From: Firmicutes bacterium AF25-13AC
Lineage (GTDB): Bacteria > Bacillota > Clostridia > Lachnospirales > Lachnospiraceae
DNA length: 58,024 nt
Direction of reading: 5' to 3'
NCBI GenBank assembly: GCA_003478935.1
Contig: QUFP01000029.1
Span: 1-58,024, forward strand
Shown here: positions 24,783 to 32,659 of the stretch, piece after piece
How positions within the stretch are numbered: position 1 is the stretch's first letter
Layout of the letters: each line of letters opens with the position of its first letter
Position numbers and translations under genes: made by a program
The notes under the pieces: model-generated
Database searches by the model: none
Seen by the model: the letters and a program-made list of their open reading frames with translations, nothing else
Told to the model about the DNA's origin: nothing

Positions 24783-25244
24783 ATGATAGAAGCAACGAGC
24801 TGTGGCGGTGTGGTGATATTTCGCGGTAAAATTTTAGTCTTATATAAGAATTACAAGAGCAAGTATGAAGGCTGGGTATTACCAAAGGGAACCGTTGAAC
24901 CCGGAGAGGAGCACTGGCAGACAGCGCTGCGCGAGGTACGGGAAGAAACAGGTGTCGAGGCATCCATTGTGAAATATATCGGTGTAAGTGAGTATACATT
25001 CCATGTACCGCAGGATATTGTAGAAAAAGAAGTGCACTGGTATCTAATGATGGCAGACAGTTACTACAGTAAGCCGCAGAAGGAAGAGTATTTTGTAGAT
25101 TCCGGATATTATAAGTATCATGAGGCGTATCATCTGCTGAAGTTTTCAAATGAAAAGCAGATACTCGAGAAAGCGTACAATGAATACCTGAATCTGAAAC
25201 GGGATAATTTGTGGGGAATCCATAGAATTAACCGTATCGGATAA
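24783..25244 (+). CDS. Nudix hydrolase
   Basis: 153 residues. A complete Nudix box is visible (GTVEPGE, seven residues, REVREETGV; about 38-60), which binds a divalent metal and hydrolyses nucleoside diphosphates linked to another group. The N terminus (SCGGVVIFRGKILVLYKNYK) and the WVLPKG motif match the Ap4A/diadenosine-type branch, but substrate is not certain. AGGAGG lies upstream. A GC-rich hairpin at about 24728-24753 precedes it. The next gene is hisA-like, 54 nt away. Confidence 0.88.
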   Translation: MIEATSCGGVVIFRGKILVLYKNYKSKYEGWVLPKGTVEPGEEHWQTALREVREETGVEASIVKYIGVSEYTFHVPQDIVEKEVHWYLMMADSYYSKPQKEEYFVDSGYYKYHEAYHLLKFSNEKQILEKAYNEYLNLKRDNLWGIHRINRIG

Positions 25245-25298
25245 GGTATGCAGACGTTTTGCATTGACATAATAGATCAGACAGGATAAGGTGAGAGT

Positions 25299-26072
25299 AT
25301 GAGATTTCGACCATGTATTGATATCCATAATGGTATCGTGAAGCAAATTGTTGGAAGTTCTTTGAAGGATGAGAATGATCAGGCGTCAGAGAATTATGTG
25401 GCAAATCGTGATGCATCGTGGTTTGCAAAGCGTTATAAGCAAGACAGATTGCAGGGAGGACATGTGATTCTTTTGAATCCACAGTCCTCCCCGTATTATG
25501 AAAAGACAAAAAAACAGGCACTAGAAGCACTGCATGCATATGAGGGAGGACTGCAGGCTGGCGGAGGTATTACTCCAGATAATGCACTTGATTTTTTGCG
25601 TGCAGGTGCATCTCATGTAATTGTCACATCATATGTTTTTTGCGACGGATGTATTCAGTATGACCGCTTGAAAAAGCTGACACAGATAGTGGGAAAACAA
25701 AGGCTTGTTCTTGATGTGAGCTGTAGAAAGATAGATGAAGGCTATTGTATCATGACAGATCGTTGGCAGAAGTTTACAAAGGAAGTAGTTACACTGCCAT
25801 TATTGGAGGAGTTGTCTGCATATTGTGATGAATTTTTAGTACATGCTGTCGATGTAGAAGGTAAAAATGGAGGAATAGAGACGGGGCTTGTTAGGATGCT
25901 GTCTGATTATGACGGCATTCCTGTTACATATGCTGGAGGAGTTCATAGTTGGGACGATATTGAGCTTCTCAAAAAACTGGGCAAAGGAAAGATTGATATG
26001 ACAATTGGAAGCGCGCTTGATTTGTTTGGCGGAACATTGTCATATGAGCGTCTTGCAGCAATGCATTTTTAA
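25299..26072 (+). CDS. hisA: eukaryotic-type phosphoribosylformimino-AICAR ribotide isomerase (HisA)
   Basis: 257 residues. Beta/alpha barrel isomerase of histidine synthesis. The start RFRPCIDIHNGIVKQIVG is the form seen in fungal and plant HisA rather than the bacterial one (which begins IPAIDL). Catalytic Asp in the first strand (CIDIHNG) is kept, as are the phosphate-binding loops GGGIT and YAGGVHSWDDI, and the second-half Asp in VHAVDVEG. No other his gene is near; flanking genes are a Nudix hydrolase and an SGNH hydrolase. Either the other his genes lie elsewhere or it acts on a different substrate. Confidence 0.82.
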   Translation: MRFRPCIDIHNGIVKQIVGSSLKDENDQASENYVANRDASWFAKRYKQDRLQGGHVILLNPQSSPYYEKTKKQALEALHAYEGGLQAGGGITPDNALDFLRAGASHVIVTSYVFCDGCIQYDRLKKLTQIVGKQRLVLDVSCRKIDEGYCIMTDRWQKFTKEVVTLPLLEELSAYCDEFLVHAVDVEGKNGGIETGLVRMLSDYDGIPVTYAGGVHSWDDIELLKKLGKGKIDMTIGSALDLFGGTLSYERLAAMHF

Positions 26073-26090
26073 CAAATTAAGGAGAAAAAA

Positions 26091-26818
26091 ATGGATAGCA
26101 CAAATATTCTTTATGGAAAAAATGGGCAGTTTGCGGTGATAGTTTTACAAATGGAGATTTTTCAGGAGGCTACAGCGAGACATTTGAGAATGGTCCGTTT
26201 GCCGGAAAATATAAGACATATGGTTATTTAATAGCTGAAAGAAATCAGATGACAGTGCAGCATTTGGCAGTAGGTGGCCAGACAATGGCGATGCCGCCTG
26301 TTCCAGGCACTTTTTCCAATTCATTTTCCAATGGAATTTATAAGACTATTGATGAGGATGTTGATTACATCACATTGTACTACGGAATCAATGATTCACA
26401 CCACAGACCATCATCAACAGGAAGCGATGGCGAAGATCAGACAGGAATAATTCATCTGGGTACGATTGATGATACTGATAATACTACATTTTATGGTGCT
26501 TGGAATGTTGTTTTGGAATATCTGATTGCGCATCATCCGTATGCACATATTGGCATTTTAGTGTCAAATGGATGTGAGACTGATGATTATCGACTGGCAA
26601 CTATTGAGGTGGCAAAGAAATGGGGCATTCCATATATCGACTTAAACGGAGACGAACGAACACCAATGATGCATCGCTCTACAAACCCTGCTCATTGCGA
26701 TCGTGCAAAAGAGCTTCGCATGGAAGCATTTAAGGTGGGAGGAAGAAACTCTCATCCAAATATCAAAGCTCATCTGTATGAGAGTTGGTTCATCGAAGAT
26801 TTCCTGCGTACATTATAA
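26091..26818 (+). pseudogene. SGNH/GDSL-type hydrolase, frameshifted as read
   Basis: AAGGAG (26079-26084) sets the start at ATG 26091. One A is missing from the run at 26117-26122; restoring it gives a 242-residue protein with WAVCGDSFTNGDFSGG carrying the block I GDS nucleophile near residue 17. Later blocks are intact: VGGQT, YGINDSH with the block III Asn, and NSHPNIKAH, which supplies the catalytic His. SGNH enzymes are esterases acting on acetyl or acyl groups of sugars and lipids; no signal peptide is seen. It directly follows hisA and is probably cotranscribed. The deletion in a homopolymer suggests a sequence error. Confidence 0.8.
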
Positions 26819-26830
26819 TGCTTTTGTAAG

Positions 26831-28198
26831 TCACAGGTCTATCAATCCCATTAAACTTTTTTTGATGTCAAACAAATCTATGAATCGTACTCTAACGATC
26901 ACACCATCATCTGAAGTGAACTTGATTTCTTTTTCATGCTCTATCTTTTGATTGACTTTTTCAGTCATTGGATAGAGCATTGTAATGTTTTTGGCATTGT
27001 ATTTTTTCTGATATGCATACATCTGGTACATATCCGCCTGAGAGATTCCCCAATTTACTTTTTTGCTGGAAAGAAGTTTCCATTTCGTATCACAAATAAA
27101 AATGGCGTTGTCATGTTTTCTGGTGATTACAATATCTGGCCGTAATATAAATTTCTTACTAGGCTGTGTGAACAGATAATGTGTGGCATCTTGTATGGAG
27201 ATTGAAAAATCCTCTGCCGGTAGAAATTTTTTAAACTGCACGGCAACATAGCGCTCAAATAGTGTTTCCATAGGAAACATAAGAGAAAATGCAATACCAG
27301 AGCCAGAAAACGAAGAAAAACTTTTTCCACTTAAGAAGAGGTGGCACCATAGAAGAAGTGTGGAATAGTCACTGCTATGACTTTTATTTTTAAAGTTCAC
27401 ATTGTTTTTTGAATTGTAATCAAGTCCTATTTTTGAAAAATCACTGGTATAGTCTGTAGAAAACGGGACATTACCAAAAGCAGCAAGCAATGTTTTTATA
27501 TCGTTCTTGTTTTTCAAAGAGCGTGTTTGTTTATATAAAAGCATCAATGTCGATTTGATCAGTCTGTTTTCAGGGCAGTTAGGTGTAAATTCATCAGATT
27601 CTGTGAAAACACGTTCTTTATGGGAAATATTGTATTTTTGCTGCTCAGGAAACAAAATTTTTCCCTTAAAATAAGATCTGTTTTCAGCTATGGTTTCATA
27701 GTTGCTGCGCAGTCCATGTTTTGCCAAACAAAATGCTTCAACGATAAACATTCGTATGAAGATATCCAGAATCGGCATTTTTTCAATATCGACATCTGTA
27801 ACTTGCAAGCTTTTATATGAGATATTCGTGAGTGATTTGATCATGTCTGTCACAAATTTTTTGATTTTTTGATTGCTTTTTTGCGTGTTAGAGACAATCT
27901 TTGGTAAGATTTCAATGGCAGTGCCATCATCGAATGTAATAACACCGATATAGTTTTTGGCAGTTATAATCTTGCCGATTTCTTTTCTGAATGAAATTCC
28001 CATTAGCTCTAAGGCATTTGTGTCACTGCTTGTGCCGAAAAACTTATGAAACGTATGAGTGGAGCTTACATTTTTACTGGAGAGAATAAAGTTTTCCAAC
28101 CGCTCAAATATGGTAGGCGGCAGAGTAGTGTATCCCTCTATTTGTCTGCCTGTGATAAAAGAGCCATATTCGCTTATCTGATAAATTGTTTTTGACAT
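26831..28198 (-). CDS. mcrC: McrC-like restriction endonuclease subunit
   Basis: 455 residues from ATG 28198; GAAAGG lies about seven bases upstream, and an in-frame TTG at 28213 sits inside that site. An N-terminal beta-rich part (ISEYGSF, FDDGTAIEILPKI) and a helical middle lead to a PD-(D/E)xK nuclease core: LRPDIVI then ICDTKWKLL (about 365-390), with a downstream Gln in YQMYAYQKKY. In McrBC systems this subunit cuts DNA when driven by the McrB motor. It lies 32 bp downstream of mcrB in the same transcript. It converges with the SGNH gene, with only 12 bp between them. Confidence 0.85.
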   Translation of the reverse strand: MSKTIYQISEYGSFITGRQIEGYTTLPPTIFERLENFILSSKNVSSTHTFHKFFGTSSDTNALELMGISFRKEIGKIITAKNYIGVITFDDGTAIEILPKIVSNTQKSNQKIKKFVTDMIKSLTNISYKSLQVTDVDIEKMPILDIFIRMFIVEAFCLAKHGLRSNYETIAENRSYFKGKILFPEQQKYNISHKERVFTESDEFTPNCPENRLIKSTLMLLYKQTRSLKNKNDIKTLLAAFGNVPFSTDYTSDFSKIGLDYNSKNNVNFKNKSHSSDYSTLLLWCHLFLSGKSFSSFSGSGIAFSLMFPMETLFERYVAVQFKKFLPAEDFSISIQDATHYLFTQPSKKFILRPDIVITRKHDNAIFICDTKWKLLSSKKVNWGISQADMYQMYAYQKKYNAKNITMLYPMTEKVNQKIEHEKEIKFTSDDGVIVRVRFIDLFDIKKSLMGLIDL

Positions 28199-28230
28199 AT
28201 ATGATCCTTTCAACTTTAAAAAAATAGATT

Positions 28231-29325
28231 TTAAATAGAATGGTATGCTTTGATTATTGAAAAAGCCGCTGCATTTATTTTATATTGAAAGGAATCGCCA
28301 AGATCAAAATCTGTGCTGCCAAAAAGTGCATCATAGTCAATCACATTTTTAATAATAAACTGTTCGCTCTCATTTACCTTTTTATTGTCTCCAAGTACAA
28401 GGCGAATTTTTTCATAGTCCTCATAAAAGTACTCCTGCAGTAGAGGGAGAATTGCACTTTTAAAAATAGAAGCAAGCGTTTCAACTGTTGGATTGTTCTT
28501 TAACGGCATGAAATAGGCATGACCAATTGTGTGCTCACGGTCGTAAAGTACGCTGATTTTTTGATTCATGTGTGAGAGAAGTTTTTGAATTGAAAGCTCT
28601 TCAACATAAATTTCGCTTAGAACTGATGGATCAGGCTGCATTTCTTTAAATTGAAAACGACGGCGAAGAGCAGTGTCGATTGTAGAGATGGAACGGTCTG
28701 CTGTATTCATTGTTCCAATTATGTAAATGTTGTCAGGAACACCGAAAGACTCTTTTGAATATGGAAGTCGGGTATAAGTTCCTTCCAGCTGCCCAATTCG
28801 TTTTGAAGGCTCAATCAGCGTGATAAGCTCACCAAAAATTTTTGCAATATTGCCGCGGTTTATCTCATCAATAATAAAAACGTGATTAGTTTGAATCGAT
28901 TGCTTTGCGCGGTCACAGAAATTCTTGAAAAGGCCAGAGGAGACTTTATATTTAACATCAGAAATCACATCATCGCTGTCACTAGTCATTACGGGGCGAA
29001 TGCCTTCGATAAATTCTTCGTAGCTGTATGATTGATGGAATGTGGTAAATTCAATTAGTCCATCTGCCTTATAGTGATGATAGCGCTTTACTATATCTTC
29101 TAAAGGTTCACTCACAATATCTGATAATGACTTTTTCTCAATGACTGCAACAGCATAGAGGAGAGTGTGGTATGTTTTGCCAGTTCCAGGTGGACCGTAG
29201 AGAACCATATTTTTCGGAAGCTCTGCGTAGTCTGACGGATTTTCTTTAAAGATATACCAGTCATCGAAGTCATCCATATATTCAACATCTTTTACATTTT
29301 TTAGTATTTTGGGTTTTAATATCAT
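28231..29325 (-). CDS. mcrB: compact McrB-like AAA+ GTPase
   Basis: 364 residues from ATG 29325, with GGAGG about 11 nt upstream; a GTG at 29343 overlaps that site. It has a complete McrB-type AAA+ core: Walker A LYGPPGTGKTYHT (about 43-55), Walker B VFIIDEINRGN, and the family signature GTMNTADRSISTIDTALRRR. What is missing is the usual N-terminal DNA-binding domain that recognises modified bases: only about 40 residues precede the P-loop. Specificity may come from McrC or an unlinked protein. Type IV (modification-dependent) restriction is the likely function. Confidence 0.85.
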   Translation of the reverse strand: MILKPKILKNVKDVEYMDDFDDWYIFKENPSDYAELPKNMVLYGPPGTGKTYHTLLYAVAVIEKKSLSDIVSEPLEDIVKRYHHYKADGLIEFTTFHQSYSYEEFIEGIRPVMTSDSDDVISDVKYKVSSGLFKNFCDRAKQSIQTNHVFIIDEINRGNIAKIFGELITLIEPSKRIGQLEGTYTRLPYSKESFGVPDNIYIIGTMNTADRSISTIDTALRRRFQFKEMQPDPSVLSEIYVEELSIQKLLSHMNQKISVLYDREHTIGHAYFMPLKNNPTVETLASIFKSAILPLLQEYFYEDYEKIRLVLGDNKKVNESEQFIIKNVIDYDALFGSTDFDLGDSFQYKINAAAFSIIKAYHSI

Positions 29326-29397
29326 ATTTACGTATACCTCCACAAAATTAAGAAAGTTGTTGTTTGAGTGATACTAATCGTTATGCTAAATTGTAAT

Positions 29398-29434
29398 AAA
29401 AAAAGTGTTCATAAGTAAAACTACTCATGAACAC
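29398..29434 (-). terminator. terminator after tRNA-Leu
   Basis: On the minus strand GTGTTCAT (29427-29434) pairs with ATGAACAC (29405-29412), extended by TGAGTA/TACTTA-type pairing, followed by seven T. It separates the tRNA from mcrBC. Confidence 0.8.
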
Positions 29435-29442
29435 CTTATTGA

Positions 29443-29523
29443 TGCCGGTGGCCGGACTCGAACCGGCACGGATCGCTCCGCGTGATTTTGAGTCACGTGC
29501 GTCTGCCATTCCGCCACACCGGC
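29443..29523 (-). tRNA. tRNA-Leu (anticodon CAA)
   Basis: Acceptor stem GCCGGTG (29517-29523 complement) pairs with CACCGGC (29444-29450 complement). The anticodon loop CTCAAAA sits on a CGTGA/TCACG stem and reads UUG codons. A long variable arm (CGGAGCGATCCG) and a T arm with TTCGAGT are present, as expected for a class II tRNA. The discriminator base is A and CCA is not encoded. Confidence 0.93.
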
Positions 29524-29536
29524 TGACAACATGTAG

Positions 29537-29565
29537 ATAATACCATGTTTTTCAAAAAAAAGCAA
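29537..29565 (-). promoter_or_regulatory. promoter of tRNA-Leu
   Basis: Minus strand: TTGCTT (29560-29565), 17-bp spacer, TATTAT (29537-29542), ending 14 bp before the tRNA 5' end. Confidence 0.65.
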
Positions 29566-29583
29566 GCATTTTTTTGAAAATAG

Positions 29584-29612
29584 TTGAAGAAAATGTAAAA
29601 GAATGATATGAT
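29584..29612 (+). promoter_or_regulatory. promoter of upp
   Basis: TTGAAG (29584-29589), 17-bp spacer, TATGAT (29607-29612) with an extended -10 TG. Confidence 0.65.
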
Positions 29613-29654
29613 AGCCAAAGAAACGCGAGATAAAACTCAGAAAGGAAGAAAAAA

Positions 29655-30296
29655 ATGTATAAAGAGTATAGTAATGTATACGTAAATAGCCACCCGCTGG
29701 TTCAGCATAAAATTTCTATGCTGAGAAATAAAAATACAGGAACAAATGAGTTCCGTAAGCTTATTGAGGAGATTGCAATGCTGATGGGATATGAGGCATT
29801 GAGTGATCTGCCGCTTGAGGATGTAGAGATCGAGACACCTATCGAAACATGTATGACACCTATGATTGCAGGAAAGAAGTTAGCAATTGTTCCTGTTTTA
29901 AGAGCTGGTCTGGGAATGGTAAGCGGTATTACCGCACTTACTCCTAGTGCAAAGATTGGTCATATTGGTCTGTATCGTGATGAGGTTACACACGAGCCGC
30001 ATGAGTATTACTGCAAGCTGCCGTCACCAATCGAGCAGAGAACTATAGTTGTTGTAGATCCGATGCTTGCAACTGGCGGATCAGCAGTTGAGGCAGTTAA
30101 TTTTATTAAGCAGCATGGTGGAAAGAAGATTAAGTTCATGTGCGTAATCGCAGCACCAGAAGGTATCGAAAGACTTATGAAGGCACATCCAGACATTCAG
30201 CTGTATGTTGGACATGTAGATCGCGAGCTGAATGAGAATGCATACATTTGCCCAGGTCTTGGCGATGCAGGCGACCGTATCTTCGGAACAAAATAA
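29655..30296 (+). CDS. upp: uracil phosphoribosyltransferase
   Basis: 213 residues, near the usual 209. Makes UMP from uracil and PRPP in pyrimidine salvage. Shows the N-terminal [17 protein letters not shown] motif, the PRPP-binding loop [13 protein letters not shown] (about 130-142) and the C-terminal uracil-binding [21 protein letters not shown] lies ahead of the start. It has its own promoter and a strong terminator, so it is monocistronic. Confidence 0.96.
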   Translation: MYKEYSNVYVNSHPLVQHKISMLRNKNTGTNEFRKLIEEIAMLMGYEALSDLPLEDVEIETPIETCMTPMIAGKKLAIVPVLRAGLGMVSGITALTPSAKIGHIGLYRDEVTHEPHEYYCKLPSPIEQRTIVVVDPMLATGGSAVEAVNFIKQHGGKKIKFMCVIAAPEGIERLMKAHPDIQLYVGHVDRELNENAYICPGLGDAGDRIFGTK

Positions 30297-30321
30297 AACG
30301 TTCTAATTAGAATTGAGCTTT

Positions 30322-30346
30322 GAGCCGGAGCAATCCGGCTCTTTTT
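30322..30346 (+). terminator. intrinsic terminator after upp
   Basis: Perfect stem GAGCCGGA (30322-30329) / TCCGGCTC (30334-30341), 4-nt loop, five T. Confidence 0.9.
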
Positions 30347-30390
30347 AAACTGGGATGAAGATGCTGGTCAATCTTAAAGGAGAAAATTTT

Positions 30391-31071
30391 ATGCGCGCAA
30401 AAATCAGACAGCTGTTTTGCCTGATAGTTATTGTTATAATTGCTTTAGCAATAGGGGCAGCAGCAATCAATGTCTATATGGTATGGGGGACAAAAGGGCG
30501 TATTTTAAAAAAGGATCAGTGGGCAAATTTTAAAGCAGATGGTGTTGTTGTTTTGGGCTGTGCAGTAAGACCAAATAAGGAAGCAAGTCCAATGTTGAAT
30601 GATCGAATGCAGACAGCGATTTCTTTTTATAAGGAAGCTTCTGCTAAAAAAATGCTTGTCAGTGGAGATAATTTAAATGAAGATTACGATGAAGTATCCG
30701 TTATGAAAAAACTTGCAGTGTCAGGTGGAATTGAAGAAGATGAGGTATATATGGATCATACTGGTTTAAATACATATGATACCATTGTGCACAGTCTGGA
30801 ATTTTTTAATAAGGGATCAACAATTGTAATTGTGACTCAAAGCTATCATCTTTACCGCGCACTTTATTTGGCGCAGCGTATGGGGCTTAATGCATATGGC
30901 GTGTCAGCAGACAGCGATATTGTTTACCGCGGGCAATTGTACAGAGAGTTTCGCGAGATGGCAGCAAGACTAAAGGACTTTTGGTATGGTATTACTAAGC
31001 CAGAACTTCCAGAATTGGCAAAAGGAATCATTACTTGCAAATCGAAAAAGTTTGACGTATACTATGCGTGA
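30391..31071 (+). CDS. YdcF/SanA-like membrane-anchored DUF218 protein
   Basis: 226 residues from ATG 30391, preceded by AAAGGAG; an in-frame ATG at 30361 lacks a site. An N-terminal membrane helix (about 10-30) is followed by a DUF218 domain: ADGVVVLGCAV, RMQTAISFYKEASAKKMLVSG, a conserved Glu/Asp patch, NTYDTIVHSL, and VIVTQSYHLYRALYLAQRMG. Family members are implicated in envelope integrity and vancomycin sensitivity (SanA) but the reaction is unknown. It is 28 nt upstream of an ATP-grasp gene and probably in the same transcript. Confidence 0.8.
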   Translation: MRAKIRQLFCLIVIVIIALAIGAAAINVYMVWGTKGRILKKDQWANFKADGVVVLGCAVRPNKEASPMLNDRMQTAISFYKEASAKKMLVSGDNLNEDYDEVSVMKKLAVSGGIEEDEVYMDHTGLNTYDTIVHSLEFFNKGSTIVIVTQSYHLYRALYLAQRMGLNAYGVSADSDIVYRGQLYREFREMAARLKDFWYGITKPELPELAKGIITCKSKKFDVYYA

Positions 31072-31099
31072 ACTGCAACAACTTTGGGAGGACATCTTT

Positions 31100-32284
31100 A
31101 TGAATTTTATTTTTATATCGCCTCAGTTTCCAACCAACTATTACCATTTTTGTTCGGAGCTGAAGAACAACGGAGTAAATGTTTTAGGAATCGGTGACAG
31201 TGCCTATGATTCCTTGCCATATAGCCTAAAAAATGTACTTACCGAGTATTATAAGGTAGAGTCCATGGAAAACTATGATCAGATGATGCGCGCAGTCGCT
31301 TATTTCACTTTTAAATATGGCCGTATTGATTGGCTTGAGAGCAATAATGAGTATTGGCTGACACAGGATGCCAGACTGCGCACAGATTTTCATATCACCA
31401 GTGGTTTTCAGCTAAATGAGATTGAGACTTTTAAGTCCAAGAAGCACATGAAGGAATATTACAAAAAGGCAGGTATTCCGGCAGTGGAGTGTTACAAAAT
31501 TGGCTCTCGCGAAGGCTGCTTTTCTTTTGCAGCAAAGTATGGCTATCCAATTGTAGTAAAGCCAGATAATGGTGTTGGTGCACAAAATACTTATCGCATC
31601 TCAAATGATCAGGAGCTTGATCAATTTTTTGCAGAAACAGACAGAGAAGGATATTTAGCAGAACCGTATGTAGATGGCACAATCTGTTCCTATGATGCGA
31701 TCATCAATAGCAAGGGAGATGTTCTTTTTGAATCTGGAAATGTGACTCCTGTGTCCATTATGGATATTGTAAATAATAAGGCAGATGCTTATTTTTACAT
31801 AGAAAAGCAGCTGCCAGATGATGTGCGCGATGCAGGAAGACGATGCGTGAAAGCATTTGATGTAAAGAGCCGTTTTATTCATTTTGAGTTTTTCCGTCTG
31901 AATAAGGACATGCCGGGTGTGGCAAACAAGGGTGAAATAATTGCGCTTGAAGTCAATATGCGTCCAAGCGGCGGTTTTACACCAGATATGCTTAATTATG
32001 CAAACAGTACAAATGTGTATAAGATCTGGGCAGATATGATCGCGTTTGATCGCTGTACTTTGTCTGAGTATGCAGATAAGTTCTATTGCATCTATGTGGG
32101 AAGACGCGATTGTAATCCGCATAAGAATGCTCACAATGAGATTTTGTCCCGTTACCGTGCAAATATCACAATGAGTGACCGTATGCCGGCTGTTTTAGCA
32201 CAGGGCATGGGAGATCAGATGTATATTGCTAAGTTTAGTGAAAAGGACCAGATGGAGGCGTTTTTGCAATACGTCATTGCCTGA
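31100..32284 (+). CDS. ATP-grasp domain ligase-like protein
   Basis: 394 residues from ATG 31100 (GGGAGG at 31086-31091); the frame is open back to 30986 inside the previous gene. N-terminal Rossmann-like part (FIFISPQFPTNYYHFCSELK), then an ATP-grasp fold: KKHMKEYYKKAGIPAVECY, YPIVVKPDNGVGAQNTY with the ATP-binding Lys, and EVNMRPSGGFTPDMLNYA for metal binding. Such enzymes join a carboxyl-phosphate to an amine or thiol. It resembles the carbamoyl-phosphate-synthase-like group of uncharacterised ligases; the substrate is unknown. Between a DUF218 protein and a zf-HC2 protein. Confidence 0.75.
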   Translation: MNFIFISPQFPTNYYHFCSELKNNGVNVLGIGDSAYDSLPYSLKNVLTEYYKVESMENYDQMMRAVAYFTFKYGRIDWLESNNEYWLTQDARLRTDFHITSGFQLNEIETFKSKKHMKEYYKKAGIPAVECYKIGSREGCFSFAAKYGYPIVVKPDNGVGAQNTYRISNDQELDQFFAETDREGYLAEPYVDGTICSYDAIINSKGDVLFESGNVTPVSIMDIVNNKADAYFYIEKQLPDDVRDAGRRCVKAFDVKSRFIHFEFFRLNKDMPGVANKGEIIALEVNMRPSGGFTPDMLNYANSTNVYKIWADMIAFDRCTLSEYADKFYCIYVGRRDCNPHKNAHNEILSRYRANITMSDRMPAVLAQGMGDQMYIAKFSEKDQMEAFLQYVIA

Positions 32285-32302
32285 CAGAAAAGAGGGGATT
32301 GT

Positions 32303-32638
32303 TTGGACTGTAAAACTGCGAACCGTATGATGGTTCCTTTTTTGGAGGGTGCTCTTTCATTGGAGGAGACCGATCATTTTTTGAAGCATATAAAAGAATG
32401 TTCCGGCTGCAGAGAGGATCTGGAAATTTATTATACGGTTCGTACTGCAATTGACGGAATGGATCAGGATCGCTTTAAGACATATAACTTAAAGCAGCAG
32501 TTTGAGCATGATATGAGCCAAGTGGCCAGACAAGTTCGTGCAGGTCTGTTTATTCAGTGGCTTCATCATATTGCATTGACAGCAGCAACAGTTGCAGCGG
32601 TAGCTGTATCTATGCTGCAGATCATGCGTTGGTTTTAA
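32303..32638 (+). CDS. zf-HC2 anti-sigma-factor-like membrane protein
   Basis: 111 residues starting at TTG 32303, five bases after AGAGGGG. The N terminus has the zinc-binding layout of anti-sigma factors: Cys 3, then HIKECSGC (His-x3-Cys-x2-Cys, about 28-35). A single C-terminal membrane helix follows (LTAATVAAVAVSMLQIM). Such proteins normally hold an ECF sigma factor at the membrane, but no sigma gene is next to it: the neighbours are an ATP-grasp gene and polA. It may have a distant partner or a different role. Confidence 0.72.
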   Translation: MDCKTANRMMVPFLEGALSLEETDHFLKHIKECSGCREDLEIYYTVRTAIDGMDQDRFKTYNLKQQFEHDMSQVARQVRAGLFIQWLHHIALTAATVAAVAVSMLQIMRWF

Positions 32639-32659
32639 ATAAAAGTTTTAGGAGGGAAC

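Noticed and set aside
30986..31099. N-terminal extension of the ATP-grasp protein
   Set aside because: It overlaps the end of the YdcF-like gene and adds no domain; GGGAGG supports ATG 31100.
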